DNA from: Galeruca laticollis
Lineage: Eukaryota; Arthropoda; Insecta; Coleoptera; Chrysomelidae
DNA length: 64,000 nt
NCBI GenBank assembly: GCA_963921935.1
Contig: OY998176.1
Coordinates: 93,250,910-93,314,909 of the forward strand
Reading direction: 5' to 3'
Shown here: positions 11,458-23,642 of the stretch, one piece after another
How positions within the stretch are numbered: the first letter of the stretch is position 1
Layout of the letters: the number at the start of each line of letters is the position of its first letter
Notes under the pieces: generated by a model
The model's database searches: none
The model's input: only the letters and a program-made list of their open reading frames with translations
What the model was told of the DNA's origin: nothing
Position numbers and translations under genes: made by a program

Positions 11458-12227
11458 GTATTATTATTTTAATTTAATTATTTATTATTATTTTTGTTTA
11501 ATTAAGTTTATTTATTTATTTATGGGCGCCATTTAATAATTATTTCCTTGATTGACTAGCTCAGATTTTTTTTAATTAATTATTTATTTATAATGTTTAA
11601 TTAGTCGGAAGCATGAGAATCCTCCCTTTGAGTTCTGGAGATACTAATCAAAGATTGAGGAAATATATTCTTAATCTTACCTTTAACTTACAACCTCTGA
11701 AAGAAACAGTATCTGTTAAATAAAATGATTGAAATACGACAACAAAGATATTGAGAATTTAATCATGGATGTGAGAATAAAGAAAAACCAACACATAAAT
11801 GTAAAGCTATTTAATAAAATAATTTGAAAATTTTTAACTTGATTGGAACATAATAAAATATTTTTGAAACTATTAATTTGGTTTATACATTTATTTTTAT
11901 GGAATTGTGCCACCCTATATCATACATGTATTCTCTATAACAAAATTTTCCCACTACTGCGTCGGCGCTAAATCTCCAAACGCATGCGCTACTACAATAT
12001 ACATGAAAGAAGGAGGTTTTCCTTCTATAAACAACGTTTCACAGTCAACACGACGCTAGCGTGCTTTTGATAAAAGATATTGTTAAAATTTCAAGTTTCT
12101 ACAATCAATTACATATAAGTGATAATTTCTAAACTATATATGTGTGTGTTTAAAGGTCAAGAAAGAGATAGTTTAAAGTTATACATGCAATAGCTGGAAG
12201 GAAGGTATAGGATTTAAGGTAACATAC

Positions 12228-12267
12228 ATGATACACATAATATTTCAAGTGGATAAATTTACACAAG
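12228..12267 (+). other. Candidate first coding exon with strong splice donor
   Basis: An ATG at 12228 opens 13 codons that run into ACACAAG|GTGAGTAC at 12267/12268, a near-ideal insect donor. A TATAAA lies at 12026-12031 in a less AT-rich patch (11950-12070), so transcription starting near there is conceivable. No protein family is recognised. The exon is proposed only because it joins in frame to the exon at 13318-13424. Confidence 0.25.
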
Positions 12268-12269
12268 GT

Positions 12270-13310
12270 GAGTACATTAATTTTATAGATATTAAAGATC
12301 TAATTCTCTATAGATAAATATATAAAGCATCATATTTTAATGTATTTGGCCTTTTTATGTGTTATGTGATTCAAATGTTCAACTAAAAATTTGAGTGTAC
12401 ACTTTAAAATGTTAATTGGAATTCCAAATAAGTTCAAACAAAATACACAGACCTTATTTCTGCTATCACTGCTGGCTGCACTCGCATCTTCAAATTTTGA
12501 AGATATCTCATAAGAGATACGCTCCTACTACACTATTCACTCCTTACACTTTATAGAATATTCCTACGATTAGTTTTATTTGACTTATTTCAATAATTTT
12601 AACTTTTAAACACCTTTAAACAATTTTTTTTACAAAGAGCAATCTTTTAACGACGCATCCTCTATCACCACCATGAATCAACCTTCTTTTGTTTTTAAAA
12701 TCAACAAGTCTTTTGGCTTCCCTAGTCCATAGCTCACTTATTTGTTTTTTTATCACTAAAATTGTTATTCTTCAGTCTTTTAGTTACTATTTTAAAAAAA
12801 CATAAATTTATTGTCCTGGAGGGTAATAACACTGATACACTCAGATTTCTATTGTATTAAGGAATTTTAATTAAGTCCTTTTCCTCGTACAATAGTCAAT
12901 TTTCTTATATTCATGTTATTTAGCTTATATGAGAAATGTTTATTTTTACAAATATTACAACCTATATTATTAATTAACCTATATGTAATTGATTCTATTT
13001 TAATTTGAGTCCTGTTTTATCATTTATTATACATAAACTCCTGATTATGTTTGTTTTTGTAATTAAATTTCATATATAATCAAAAAGCAATGATTTTAAG
13101 TTGGTAATGAAAATTCCCTAGCATGCATTACTTCTTGTAAATATTCATTTCCTTATTATACGTTTGGGCTGTGTTCCAACTATCTTTTCCGTCTAGTTTC
13201 AACCCTTTGAAATGAATGAATGATTACATGGTATTCTAAACCTTTGCTACTACTAAAAAAATTATGTAAACAATGTTAAGTTATTGTTAAACTGATTATT
13301 CTTTTCTCTT
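12270..13310. other. AT-rich stretch, possible intron
   Basis: No coding motifs or repeats. It would be the intron of the proposed two-exon unit. Confidence 0.25.
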
Positions 13311-13317
13311 AATTCAG

Positions 13318-13424
13318 GTTTCAAGCTATTATATGACGTTTCATCCTGCAGAAATTGCTATGGCTGTGTTCAGTGTAATACGGAATTCCGTGACTTTGAC
13401 AACCAATCAGAATTACTGGTATAG
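13318..13424 (+). other. Candidate second exon, short Cys-rich reading frame
   Basis: Preceded by a pyrimidine-rich acceptor (ttcttttctcttaattcag, ending at 13317) and followed by GTAATA at 13425. Joined to the exon ending at 12267 it stays open for about 34 codons, containing CRNCYGCVQC (four Cys spaced C-x2-C-x2-C-x2-C), and meets a TAG as the last codon of the exon. A second frame is also open through the exon. It could be a 5' UTR exon, a lncRNA or chance. Confidence 0.25.
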
Positions 13425-13663
13425 GTAATATTTACTATCTATTTAACTAATATAGTGTTGGAATTTTATTCTTCATCCCTTTTTAAACATTCACATCAAT
13501 ATTTCACCCGATTTATTTATATTTCAATCTTTTTATATTTTAATATTTGACTTGTTATTGAGTTTATTCTAATGGTTGTGTCTACTGACACTCCTTCCGT
13601 TATAATAAGACCTTTTTATTATAATTATTTATTTCAATATATTTGCAAAACTAGATGACTAGT

Positions 13664-13803
<140 letters not shown>

Positions 13804-13921
13804 AATACAGATAGGGAAAATTAAAAAACTAATATAGAAAGATATTTTCAATTTTTAATTAATAATAAAGGTATATTTGTTCGTTTGTTGTTTGTTTTTC
13901 ATTTGATAGTCGTAGAAAAAG

Positions 13922-14026
13922 TATAGTCTAAAACACGGGTGGAATTCGAAATTCTACACTCGAAGAACTCGTAGGAACAAATCTTTCTACTAGTGTAGAA
14001 TTTTGCTTATTCCACCCTTGCTATAG
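13922..14026. repeat. MITE-like hairpin with GGGTGGAAT arms
   Basis: 'gggtggaattcgaaattcta' near the left end is the inverted counterpart of 'tagaattttgcttattccac' followed by 'cc' at the right end. Both are bounded by 'tatag'/'ctatag'. Arms of about 25-30 bp surround a ~45-bp centre. No coding. Confidence 0.6.
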
Positions 14027-14029
14027 AAT

Positions 14030-15100
14030 ATAATATTTCAAAATTAATTTACCCTGGAATTGGACATTTATATTTTTTATTTACAATTCCAAATAGTTAT
14101 TGATCATTCTTCCTGACAACCACATTTACATTAACAAAAGCACTTGAAACCCATTTTGTTATTATAGCCAACCTCTGTGTACAGACTCATCTGATAAATT
14201 ATTTCAGTGTTCCTAATCTCTATATCCGACTACTACGTGAGACACAAAAGGAGCAACAATAGCTAAATCGCATTTCCAGTGGTTGGTCTCAAAAGGAAAA
14301 TATTCCTCATTTCTTTCTGTATTTATATTTTCGGACTGAAGATAAGAAAAACCGTCTTCATAAAATTTGATGAATACTGAGAGTTGTCCTTAGGTCTGAA
14401 TTGAAAGAAAATAACAATTGAGTCCCTTAAATGATAAAAAGTCGAATAACGTATCTGGAAGAGGCAAAAAAGGCAAAGAAGGCATGGACGTTGCTTATAT
14501 TTTTTTGAGAGTATCACTTCAGATTGAATATTCCACATAGTAATAATCGAACCTTTAAATTCGAATCTCCATTTTCTCCAAATATAAATACCAGAGGTAA
14601 TATATGAGAATGTTAGAAATTAGCGCATTATTTGCGGGAAAATGAATGCCACTAAAACATTATCCTGTATAATGTTTTCAAGATGAAACCATATGTCATG
14701 TAGAGCCAAGCTTCCAATTCTACACGCTCTTACACTACAAGCCCCAACTTTACAAACCTTAGTCCAAATGTGTAGATTTTCCGGTTTGTTACTACAAAAA
14801 CTATTGTATATCACAAAAATAATGAGTGGTGAATGAATACATCTTTCGCTATACTTCCATGTGACAGTAGCGAAATGGCCAAACAACGCACATACCTACC
14901 TGTAGAGTTTGTTAAGCTTACTGTACACAAGTGGAAAATAGTTGCTCCAATGCACACTTCAGGCCCGACAGGTCACAAATGTATACGTTTGTACTTTTGG
15001 GGCCCGAATATTCAATGGGAATGTTCGGGGGAATTCAGAGTTGATACTATAAATTATTTGTTAATAACTTATGTTGGAAATAAATAACAAAACTTAAGAG
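14030..15100. other. Unassigned stretch with an orphan 84-codon frame
   Basis: The only frame of note is on plus at 14833-15087 (starting MNTSFAILPC, holding TGHKCIRLYFWGPNIQWECS). It has a real ATG but no family I recognise. Nothing else stands out. Confidence 0.25.
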
Positions 15101-16082
15101 AAATAAACGGTTTTAAATAATTAAACTAACTTTTCCGCATCTCAAAGATGCCCTGAACAATATTCTATCATAAAATTGTCACCTGTCTACACTTCGGGGG
15201 ATGTATCGTGCTAACAAACTGAAATTTCTCCAAAAATAACCAAAAATGTAGTATGTCTGGATTTATAGGACACGCTGTACTCGCTCTAGTCGAGTGAAAA
15301 TCAATATAGTACATCTGTGAGACACCATGAACAATATTCAATGATAAAATTGATCACTTGTATATACTTTGGAGGCTGTATCGTGCTAACAAACTGAAAT
15401 TTCTCCAAAAATGAGAAAAAATTGATACCTCAAGTACAATATCACCCGGTTTACTGGTTTCAATGGGCTGAATATCAATAGGGTTTATCTTTGAGACGGC
15501 CTGAATAGTATCCAACCATAAAATTGGTCACTTGTATATACTCCGGAGGCTGTATCATGCTAACAAACTGAAATTTCTCCTGAAATGACAAAAATGTCGT
15601 ACTTAAAGTACTATTGCACCTGTTGTACTGGCTCTGGTGAGCTGAAAATCAATAGAATTCATCTGTGAGATATCCTGAATAATATTAAATCAGAAAATTG
15701 GTAACTTGTTGCACTCCGGAGGCTGTATCGTGCTAAGAAACTGAAATTTCTCTAGAAATGAAAAAAATGTCGTACTTAAAGTACTATAGCACCCGTTGTA
15801 CTGGATCTGGTGAGCTGAAAATCAATAAGGTTCATCTGTGAGATATCCTAAATAATATTCAATCTTAAAATTGGTGATTTGTTGCACTCCGGAGGCAATA
15901 TCGTGCTAACAAGACACGTAACGAAAAGTGGCCGACGACAACGACGACGACATACACACAGGATTTTTTTCTAAAAACCATTTTTTCGTGTTGTTCTTGA
16001 TAAAAAATTTTAAAATCTCAACTTTTTTGTGGGTAAACCAATACTTTTCTCGCATATTAGATAAGTTGGGCGGAAAAGTAAA
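15101..16082 (+). mobile_element. Foldback element, single arm
   Basis: The arm begins 'aaataaacggttttaaat' with 'aactaacttttccgcatct', the outer terminus of the complete element at 19463-21274. Five tandem subrepeats follow, marked by 'tcgtgctaacaa' near 15210, 15387, 15560, 15734 and 15902. Then come the CGA-rich inner block, a T-rich tract and 'gttgggcggaaaagtaaa' at about 16066-16082, the centre of the palindrome in the full element. The second arm is missing, so this is half an element, formed by deletion or incomplete copying. Confidence 0.85.
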
Positions 16083-16149
16083 AAGTGCTACGACAATATC
16101 TGATGAAAATGTATTCATTATCTAGCTCATCTTCTAATAAACTGATAGA

Positions 16150-17630
16150 ATATTCCAGATTCAATGGATGCTACAATTTTCGCTAAAAACGATGTTTTCT
16201 TCTGTTACTGCAAAAAATACAGTTCCTTCTGGTTACATTCTTTTCGACAAATGTAGCTTGTGCGACGCGTAATCCAGCAAATTTCCTGGCATTCAACCTG
16301 GTATTTGTCGGTAAACGTTCATTCGGTCCTTCAAATGCTCTTTTACATCCATACCCAGGTTTTTCATGAATGATCTCCTATTTTTGAAAATTTAGTGTCT
16401 CGACTTTTACTTTGTGGAACCTATCCATATTACTGTTTTGAATTAAACTAACGGTTTTTAAATAAATTTCACAATATAACGATAAAATGTTAAAAATTCT
16501 AAGAAATATGACCATTGTTTCGATACTAAATATCATCGTCAGAATGAAGGAAGTTACTCATTTGATACCTACTTGATGTTCAATAATTATTTTGGGCTTG
16601 ACCAAGGAGTGACCTACCTTGTGATTGACTTGATATATAATAATAGAAAAAAGAAGTAGATATAATATTACAAATATCATCGCTTAGTTATTACTATATC
16701 ATGGATAAGTTTTTGCCATGTAAAATCAGTATAACTGTACAATGATATTCTGACGTCATTCTGACGATGATATTCAGTATCGAAACAATTGTCAAATTTC
16801 TTAGAATTTGCAACATTCTATCAATGTATTGTGTAATTATCTAGAAACAGATTAGGGAATTAAAAATTATTGCAGAACTTATTCAGCAATATTTAATATC
16901 ACATAAAGGATAACCATCTGCAATCTTTTGGTATTTCTTGCTACATTATATTCGCCACACATCTGATCTGTTCTATCTACACCTCCTTTAGTGATGTTGT
17001 GGAAAGTTATGATCTCAGGTTTCCTTTGCCCATCTGTACTTTCACCAATAGTATCATCATGATGCATTGTGGATCGCAAAATTACACAATCATTTTCTTT
17101 CAGTAAATATGAGAACATTGTCATGTCTTCTTTGAAGCCAAATTGACTGCAATGTATATCTATATTTTTAGAGATGAATTCTGACAGAATGCCCCTTGCA
17201 TCTCTACAAAATGTATCATCACTCATAAAACAATATTCAGTGAGCATTATGTTTATTACTTCGATGCTACTGAACCAATTATTATCGTTTGTAACATTTC
17301 TTCCACAGTTATAGATGTGCTCGTACATTCTCTCAGCTTTTTTATTGCTAATTTTTCATTAACCGTCCGGCTGTTTCCCAGCGTAAATCGCTAAATTGGT
17401 TACGTAGCCTCTTCTGGAGCTTGTCAATACAAATATTTTTCAAACCAGATCTAGCTAATTTTTTAGAAATATAGATCTTAAAACTGCATCTCCCTCGGAA
17501 AGCCCACATCATTTTCACCGATACAATATGATGCCTTACAGTTTCTAACAAAATCGTCAACAAACTCTCTAACTGGAGCAATTTTGTCTAATCGACGCCT
17601 TTTAAATTTTCTTCTGTCTAAGGATTAGCA
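16150..17630 (-). pseudogene. piggyBac-like transposase pseudogene (split by PLE terminus)
   Basis: piggyBac transposases cut and paste DNA at TTAA through a DDD catalytic domain. On minus, from 17620 down: RRKFKRRRLDKIAPVREFVD, then a frame with WAFRGRCSFKIYISKKLARSG, then GRNVTNDNNWFSSIEVI (second catalytic Asp), FGFKEDMTMFSY, STMHHDDTI, and TKGGVDRTDQMCGEYNVARN (third Asp), ending at a stop at 16879. A PLE terminus fills 16392-16850, and the C-terminal part resumes below it (RRSFMKNLGMDVKEHLKDRM, then a Cys-rich end) to about 16170. The N-terminal third is absent. Frame changes occur near 17560 and 17345. The order and spacing fit one interrupted gene. Confidence 0.8.
16392..16850. mobile_element. 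Penelope-like element terminus in inverted arrangement
   Basis: 16395-16745 matches the 3' end of the PLEs at 21778-22140 and 55472-55800 ('tctcgacttttactttgtgg', 'catcgtcagaatga', 'gtgattgacttgatatat'). 16755-16850 is the same terminus in reverse ('cattctgacgatgatattca' to 'ctagaaacag'). Two terminal segments thus face each other with no coding between them. It interrupts the piggyBac pseudogene. I could not see a convincing target duplication. Confidence 0.7.
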
Positions 17631-17639
17631 TTCGTATCA

Positions 17640-19256
17640 GAACATTATTATAATTTTAAATGAGTAACAAAGAAAACCTCTCAACTTACATTATACGAGA
17701 AATCACCACAAACTGTGTATTTGTGAACAATTGAAAAAAAATTTATTCACTCTGAAAATGCATCTAGTAGCAGAAAACATATTCAAAATGTCAATGAATT
17801 TGTAGAATCCTCATATTTGAGTTGTAAGAGAAAATAAAAATTGTATTTCTCAAATAACAATGAATATATTATAATAATAAACCATATAGCTGAGAATTTA
17901 TGAAAGTTTGACTTTATTAATATGCAACAACGTTCATTGGGTAAGATATATTATTTTATAGAATTCTTTGTCGCACTTTGGAATTGACCGGAGCATATTT
18001 TTTATCATCGTTTTTTAAAGTAACACTCGGTATAATTTCCTCCTAAACCAGCTACATCAGTACACGGGCCGTTAATTAATGGATTTTTATCATTCCGCAA
18101 AACAGTTCAATAATAAAGAAGAAGTATAAATAATGTATAATCGATAAACTAACGAACACATTGTATAAGATACTTCATAATTAAATTCGATGCTAATGAG
18201 ATTGACGATGTGATTTTCTATTTTGCAATATCACATCAAAATATAAATTGTCGATTCATAACACGAGTTCCGAACGTAATTTTGAGACCTTGCGGTTGCG
18301 CTTATGAAAGCGATACCAAAAGGAGCAAAACAAGTGAGTGCGGTATCCTGTATTAGCAAATCCCGCTAGATATTTATGGTAGCTATTTGCGAGATGTGAA
18401 GCGGCCAGTGTTCAAGCTCTATTTACTATTTATCTGTCCCTTCGGTACCATTTGACTCTATCAAGATGGCGGGACTCAACATCGTGCTCGCCTTTTGTCT
18501 ACAGAGATTCTTATTTTTTATTTCTTTGTATTCCTAGGCCAGGAGCCGTTCACTTGTTAGTCTGGAGAAATAGCTATAAATATTTCCCGTGTCGTAGCGA
18601 ATTATTTGAGATGTTAATCCTGACGTTGGAATTTTAGTAACTTAAGTTAAACAAATAGAATCAATGAATATAGAAACTTTTCTGTTGGTTTTCATTATAA
18701 TAAAATCCTACATATTAACTTGAGACATTTTGTGGAACTGTTTCAATTCCGGTTCGCAAATTTCAATCTAGCTGATATTTGAGAACTTGATGCAAATGCT
18801 GGGAAATATTAGAACAGTCAAATAATATCGGATATCCTAACAAAAAGTCAGGTAAATGGATATTGATGCATTTATTTCCTAGCATAATAGTGGATAGAAA
18901 TTTATATATTTTAGTTACATAAGATATTCATTTATCAATATCAAGTCACCGCGAATTATTCGATAAGGCTCAAAATATATATTTATTATCCAAATTCATT
19001 GCATGGTCTCGGAAATAGGTCCGTCTACATCATACATTCTCTATAGACTGAAAATGGATGTCTCGAGTTTATTAATTGAGCTCTACAAATAATATAAACT
19101 CAGCATTAATCGCATTAGATGAATATGATGGTTGTTCGATATGGTTTCTTGAGTTTTAGGCCATTAGCTTGTTCACAACGATGGCCGTGTTAAATGTGCT
19201 ATAGGTGCTTGGGAAATCATTGAAAAAATACGAATTGACTCACGAAACAAATACGC
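17640..19256. other. Unassigned AT-rich stretch
   Basis: No TE family or RNA gene recognised. A short frame at 18466-18537 begins at an ATG in good context (atcaagATGgcg) and encodes 23 residues with a hydrophobic start (MAGLNIVLAFCLQ), like a signal sequence, but no continuation or donor is evident. Confidence 0.3.
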
Positions 19257-19462
19257 TAGGGTAAAGGGAGGGCCGATGGACCAGGAGGATAGACGGACTA
19301 TTCGTAATATTCTGGAAGATATGGCAACACCGATATGTTTGACCGGCGTATGTTTTACGTTTCAGTCAGTTCAACTTTGAAATAGTCTCGAGCACATGGT
19401 TATCCGTATTTATGAGTTAGATTTCTGAAAAAATAAATTTTGTCCTAGTGAAAACTATATTT

Positions 19463-21274
19463 AAAATAAACGGTTTTAAAGATTAAAACTAACTTTTCCG
19501 CATCTGTGGCCCTGAACAATATTCTATCATAAAATTGTTACTTGTATACACTTCGGGGGATGTATCGTGCTAACAAACCGAAATTTCTCCAAAAATAACC
19601 AAAAATTTAGTATATCTAGTTTTAAAGGACCCGCTGTACTCGCTCTAGTCAAATGAAAATCAATAGGGTACATCTATGAGACATCTTGAACAATACTTAT
19701 TCATAAAGTTGATCAATCGTATACTCTCTGGAGGCTGTATCTTGCTAACAAACTGAACATTCACCAAAAATGACAAAAATTTGGTACTTCAAGTACCACA
19801 GCACCCGTTGTACTGGCTTTAGTGAGCTAAATATCAATAGGGTTCATCTTTAATACACTCTGAATAATATCCAATCATAAAATTTGTCACTTGTATATAC
19901 TCCGGAGGCTGTAACGTGCTAACAAACTGAAACTTCTCCAAAAATGACAAAAATATCGTACTTAAAGTACTGTAGCACCGGTTGTATTGGCTCTGGTGAG
20001 CTGAAAATCAACAGTGAGATGCCCTGAATGATATTCAATCATAAAATTGGTGACTTGTTGAAATCCAGAGGCTGTATCGTGCTAACAAACTGAAATTTCT
20101 AGAAAAACGACAGAATGTCGTACTTCAAGTATCATAGCACCCGTTGTACTGGCTTTGGTGAGCTGAAAATCCATAGAGTTCATCTGTGAAATGTCCTTAA
20201 CAATATTCCATCATGAAAATTGGTGACTTATTGCACTCCGGAGGCTGTATCGTGCTAACAAGACTTGCAAGGAAAATTGGCCGACGACAACGGCGACGAC
20301 GACGACGACGACATACACACAGGATTTTTTTTCTAAAAACCGTTTTTTCGTGTTGTTGTTGATGGATAACGTGAAAATAAGTCAAAAAAAATTCAAATTT
20401 CCAACTTTTTTGTTAGATAGGTTGGCGGAAAAGTAAAAATATATTTCTATTACTTTTCCGCCCAACCTTTCTATATGCGAGAAAAGTATTGGTTTACCCC
20501 AAAATAGTTGGAATTTTGAAATCTTTTTTGAGTTATTTTTACGTTTTCCATCAACAACAACACGAAAAAACGGTTTTTAGAAAAAAAATGCTGTGTGTAC
20601 GTCGTCGTCGTCGTCGTCGTTGTCGTCGGCCACTTTTCCTTACATGTCTTGTTAGCACGATACAGCCTCCGAAGTGCAATAAGTCAGCAATTGGATATTG
20701 TTAAGGACATGTCACAGATGATTCCTATTGATTTTCAGTTCACCAGAGCCAGTACAACGGGTGCTATGGTACTTGAAGTACGACATTTTGTAATTTTTTG
20801 AGAAATTTCAGTTTGTTAGCACGATACAGCCTCCGCAGTTCAACAAGTCACCAATTTTATGATTGAATATCATTCAGGGCATCTCACTTATGAACCCTAT
20901 TGATTTTCAGCTCACCGGGGCCAATACAGCAGGTGCTACAGTTCTTTAAGAACGATATTTTTGTCATTTTTGGAGAAGTTTTAGTTTGTTAGCACGATAC
21001 AGCCTCCAGAGAGTATACGATTGATCAACTTTATAAATAAGTATTGTTCAAGGTGTCTCACAGATGTACCCTATTGATTTTCAGTTAACTAGAGCGAGTA
21101 TAGCGGGTCCTATAAATCCAGATATACTGAATTTTTGGTTATTTTTGGAGAAATTTCGGTTTGTTAGCACGATACATCCCCCGAAGTGTATACAAGTAAC
21201 AGTTTTATGATAGAATATTGTTCAGGGCTACGGATGCGGAAAAGTTAGTTTTAATCCTTCAAACCATTTATTTT
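19463..21274. mobile_element. Complete foldback (FB-like) element, 1.8 kb
   Basis: Two ~0.9-kb arms are inverted copies of one another. Outer ends are 'aaataaacggttt' with 'aaactaacttttccgcatc' and their complement at 21230-21273. Each arm contains about five tandem subrepeats of 163-175 bp, marked by 'gtgctaac' at 19567, 19740, 19916, 20079 and 20252 in the left arm. A CGACGA-rich block and a T-rich block follow. The centre at about 20420-20470 is a small palindrome (ggcggaaaagtaaa / ttacttttccgccc). There is no coding capacity. Inverted arms built of tandem subrepeats are the hallmark of Foldback-type elements. It is inserted in the Tigger element; no clear target duplication. Confidence 0.85.
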
Positions 21275-21466
21275 CAACGCACTCAGATAAGTCTAAAATG
21301 TTTGTTTTTATCTGGTGAAACTGTAAGTCTGTCTGCTAGGACCTAAAATATGAAAACCATTTATAATCGGTTAGTTCTTACCGAGTGGTGCATCTATCCT
21401 CTGATTTCAGGATAGATGGACCAACATGGGGGAGGAGAGTCGGACCAATATGTTTTTGTTCTAGTA

Positions 21467-21777
21467 CTATGCCAAATAAGTACGTACGAAAAAGACATGT
21501 TCTTGAACCAGGATATTGGACCTCTCAAGCGGTAAGTGATGTAATTGGGCGTCAATGGAGCCGCTAAGGCAATTGGAATTCCGAATACTGCATTTAAAAG
21601 GCGATTAAAATCAAATAACCTAGAAAAACACAACCGCCTGGGGCCCGACGCTCTATTGGGTTCAAAGGCTGAGCAAACATTGGTAGATCATATAAAAAAC
21701 CTTCAGAAATCGGGTTTTGCACCAACAAGAAAGGAAGCGAGGATTATAGCATATAAATTAGCTAAACGATTAGAAAT
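21467..21777 (+). pseudogene. Tigger/pogo transposase, N-terminal DNA-binding part
   Basis: Starts MPNKYVRKRHVLEPGYWTSQ and continues, after a one-frame change near 21545, as GAAKAIGIPNTAFKRRLKS, then LGPDALLGSKAEQTLVDHI and PTRKEARIIAYKLAKRLEI. These are the psq-type helix-turn-helix and the CENP-B-like region of Tigger/pogo transposases. The gene is cut at 21777 by the PLE complex, with the target duplication aacgattagaaat (21765-21777). The catalytic part resumes at 25871 on the same strand. Confidence 0.8.
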
Positions 21778-22174
21778 TAACTGTCTCGACCCTTACTCTG
21801 TGGAATCTACTCGTATTAGTGTTTTAAATGGAACTTACTGTTTCTAGTTAACTCCCCAAAATATTGAAAAAATGTTGAAAATTCTGAAAAATTGACAATT
21901 GTTTCCATATTACCTAAATATCATCGCCAGAATGACAGAAGTTATATTTCATTTGATGCCTACCTGATGTTTTATTATTTTTGGCTAGTCTTAGAAGTGA
22001 TTGACTTGATATATGTTAATAGAAAAAAGAAGATATGATATTACAAATATTAAAGCTCAGATATTTTTAGCCCTATGGGGATATCCTGGATATAATTTTT
22101 CCCAATTAAAATCAGTATAACTGTGCAATGATATAGAAAACCAGGAAAACTATACCAGCTGATCTTTACAATTA

Positions 22175-22507
22175 TCACAAAAGAAGACAGTTTAAAAGAG
22201 GAGAACTCCCTAGATTTATTTGTTCATTGACGACATCATATTGTGGGTTTCTTAAGTGTCTTCTAATTTCCAATTCTTCAAGGAAATTCCAGTTCTTGTT
22301 TCTTATCACAAGTATGTAGTATTTCTAGTTCGGGTGTCAATGAATTATTGGTGTCAAGTAGATGTCTGGCGTAGTGAGATTTATCTGGTTGTTTTAATCT
22401 GTATGCTCGTAAGTGTTCACTGTATCGGATTTCAAAATTTCGAACGGTCTGACCCAAATACACAGCATTACATTCTGGACATTTAAGTTTATATATACCA
22501 GATTTCT
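22175..22507 (-). pseudogene. PLE GIY-YIG endonuclease domain
   Basis: Minus translation SGIYKLKCPECNAVYLGQTV, then RNFEIRYSEHLRAY and HYARHLLD, gives the GIY start, the Y-L-G second half, a conserved Arg and His, and a CPEC pair that forms part of the Cys/His insert typical of Penelope endonucleases. One extra base after KKQELEF shifts the frame. The next frame continues EELEIRRHLRNPQYDVVNEQ to a stop at 22175. The upstream RT is separated from it by the piggyBac fragment at 22512-23125, whose TTAA site lies at 22508-22511. Confidence 0.8.
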
Positions 22508-22511
22508 TTAA

Positions 22512-23125
22512 CCTTTATAATACCAAGCTTTTTACATACGTGCGATACCAAGCGGGGTTCATTTGCACCCCATTTTTTTGTCTATCTTTGTAATTTTTAC
22601 ACCTTTTTAAAGTAAAGTGAAAAAAAAAGCAAATAAATTATTTTGTATCTATTTTTATTTTAATTTAGTTACTAAAAAATAAACAAACCTTAATTAGGTA
22701 TTCAAAATTAATTTTAATTTTTTGCTTTACATGGGATACAATAAATTTCTTTTCCGGAGTGATTTACACAAACAAAACGCTCACATTTCACACAACGTTG
22801 TATTGATTTTTTATCTTTGGTTCTTTCACTGAGAAAACATCTACCTTGAGTTCCTACAGGTCTTGTTGAGTTGATATATTGCTCCAATTTTGAAACAACT
22901 TTAAGAATATTTTTTTTCATACTTGCTTGCAAACCATTAGTATTTCTAAATCTATAAATCATATTTTCCTTGGCCAGTTCCTTTCGCAATTGAAGAATAT
23001 ATTTTCTTCTTGTATCTAAGTGACCAGACCCGTAATTTGGATTATTTTTAATTTTCCATATTTTATAGGCATTGATAGCTCCAATATGGATCATATGGTA
23101 AAAAGGTACAATAGGCTATCTAGGA
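22512..23125 (-). pseudogene. piggyBac-like 3' fragment (transposase C-terminus and right end)
   Basis: On minus: VPFYHMIHIGAINAYKIWKI, RKYILQLRKELAKENM, then GRCFLSER, RCVKCERFVCVNH, YCIPCK, which is the end of a piggyBac transposase with its Cys-rich RING-like domain, stopping at 22714. The element end is visible: TTAA at 22508-22511 followed by CCTTTATAATACC, adjoining PLE sequence that in the 25.5-kb copy reads uninterrupted 'ccgttaaagaaatctgg'. The 5' two thirds are deleted, together with part of the PLE between its RT and endonuclease. Confidence 0.85.
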
Positions 23126-23129
23126 GTTT

Positions 23130-23640
23130 GTGGTTGAAAAATATATCTAATTGTCGTTCACTGTCCATGAAACAAGCTAATATGTCATCTACATATCTAT
23201 ACCAAAACTAAACATTTTTTAAAATATTACATTCAAAGATTTTCCTTTCTAAATTATCCATAGAAATGTTTGCCAAAATTAGCGATATTTGGTAAACCTT
23301 CATTTTTAATATATATCTTATTGTCAAAAGAGAAATAATTATTCTTATTAATACATACATCAAATAAATTAAGCATATCTGAGATTATTCCTGGATTAAT
23401 ATTTTTATCTTCTAGTCACTTACTTACAAGTATTAGACATTATTTACAAGGAGTTTTAGTGAGCATACTGGTAACATCAAATGAAATAAGCTTGAAGTTA
23501 CCTTGCATGTTGGATGCTTTAAATTTTTTGATTAGTTCTATTCAATTTCTAATATAATATTTAGATGTATATCCGTAACTATTAAGTATATTGTTTCTTT
23601 GCCAATATATTATCAGGAGTATCAACATAAGAACTAGAAA
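23130..23640 (-). pseudogene. PLE reverse transcriptase fragment (minus copy)
   Basis: Minus translation, with stops, gives NSYGYTSKYYIRN, ISFDVTSM, NYFSFDNKIYIKNEGLP and WYRYVDDILACFMDSERQLD. YVDD is the intact catalytic pair. About 13 bases covering the middle of the GLPMGS motif are missing relative to the plus copy. It lies 5' of the endonuclease at 22175-22507 on the same strand and is probably the same PLE copy, separated by the piggyBac fragment and a deletion. Confidence 0.75.
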
Positions 23641-23642
23641 CA

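Noticed and set aside
20197..20801. Arg-rich frames (RRRRRRCRR) in the foldback element
   Set aside because: Products of the CGACGA low-complexity block in the inverted arms.
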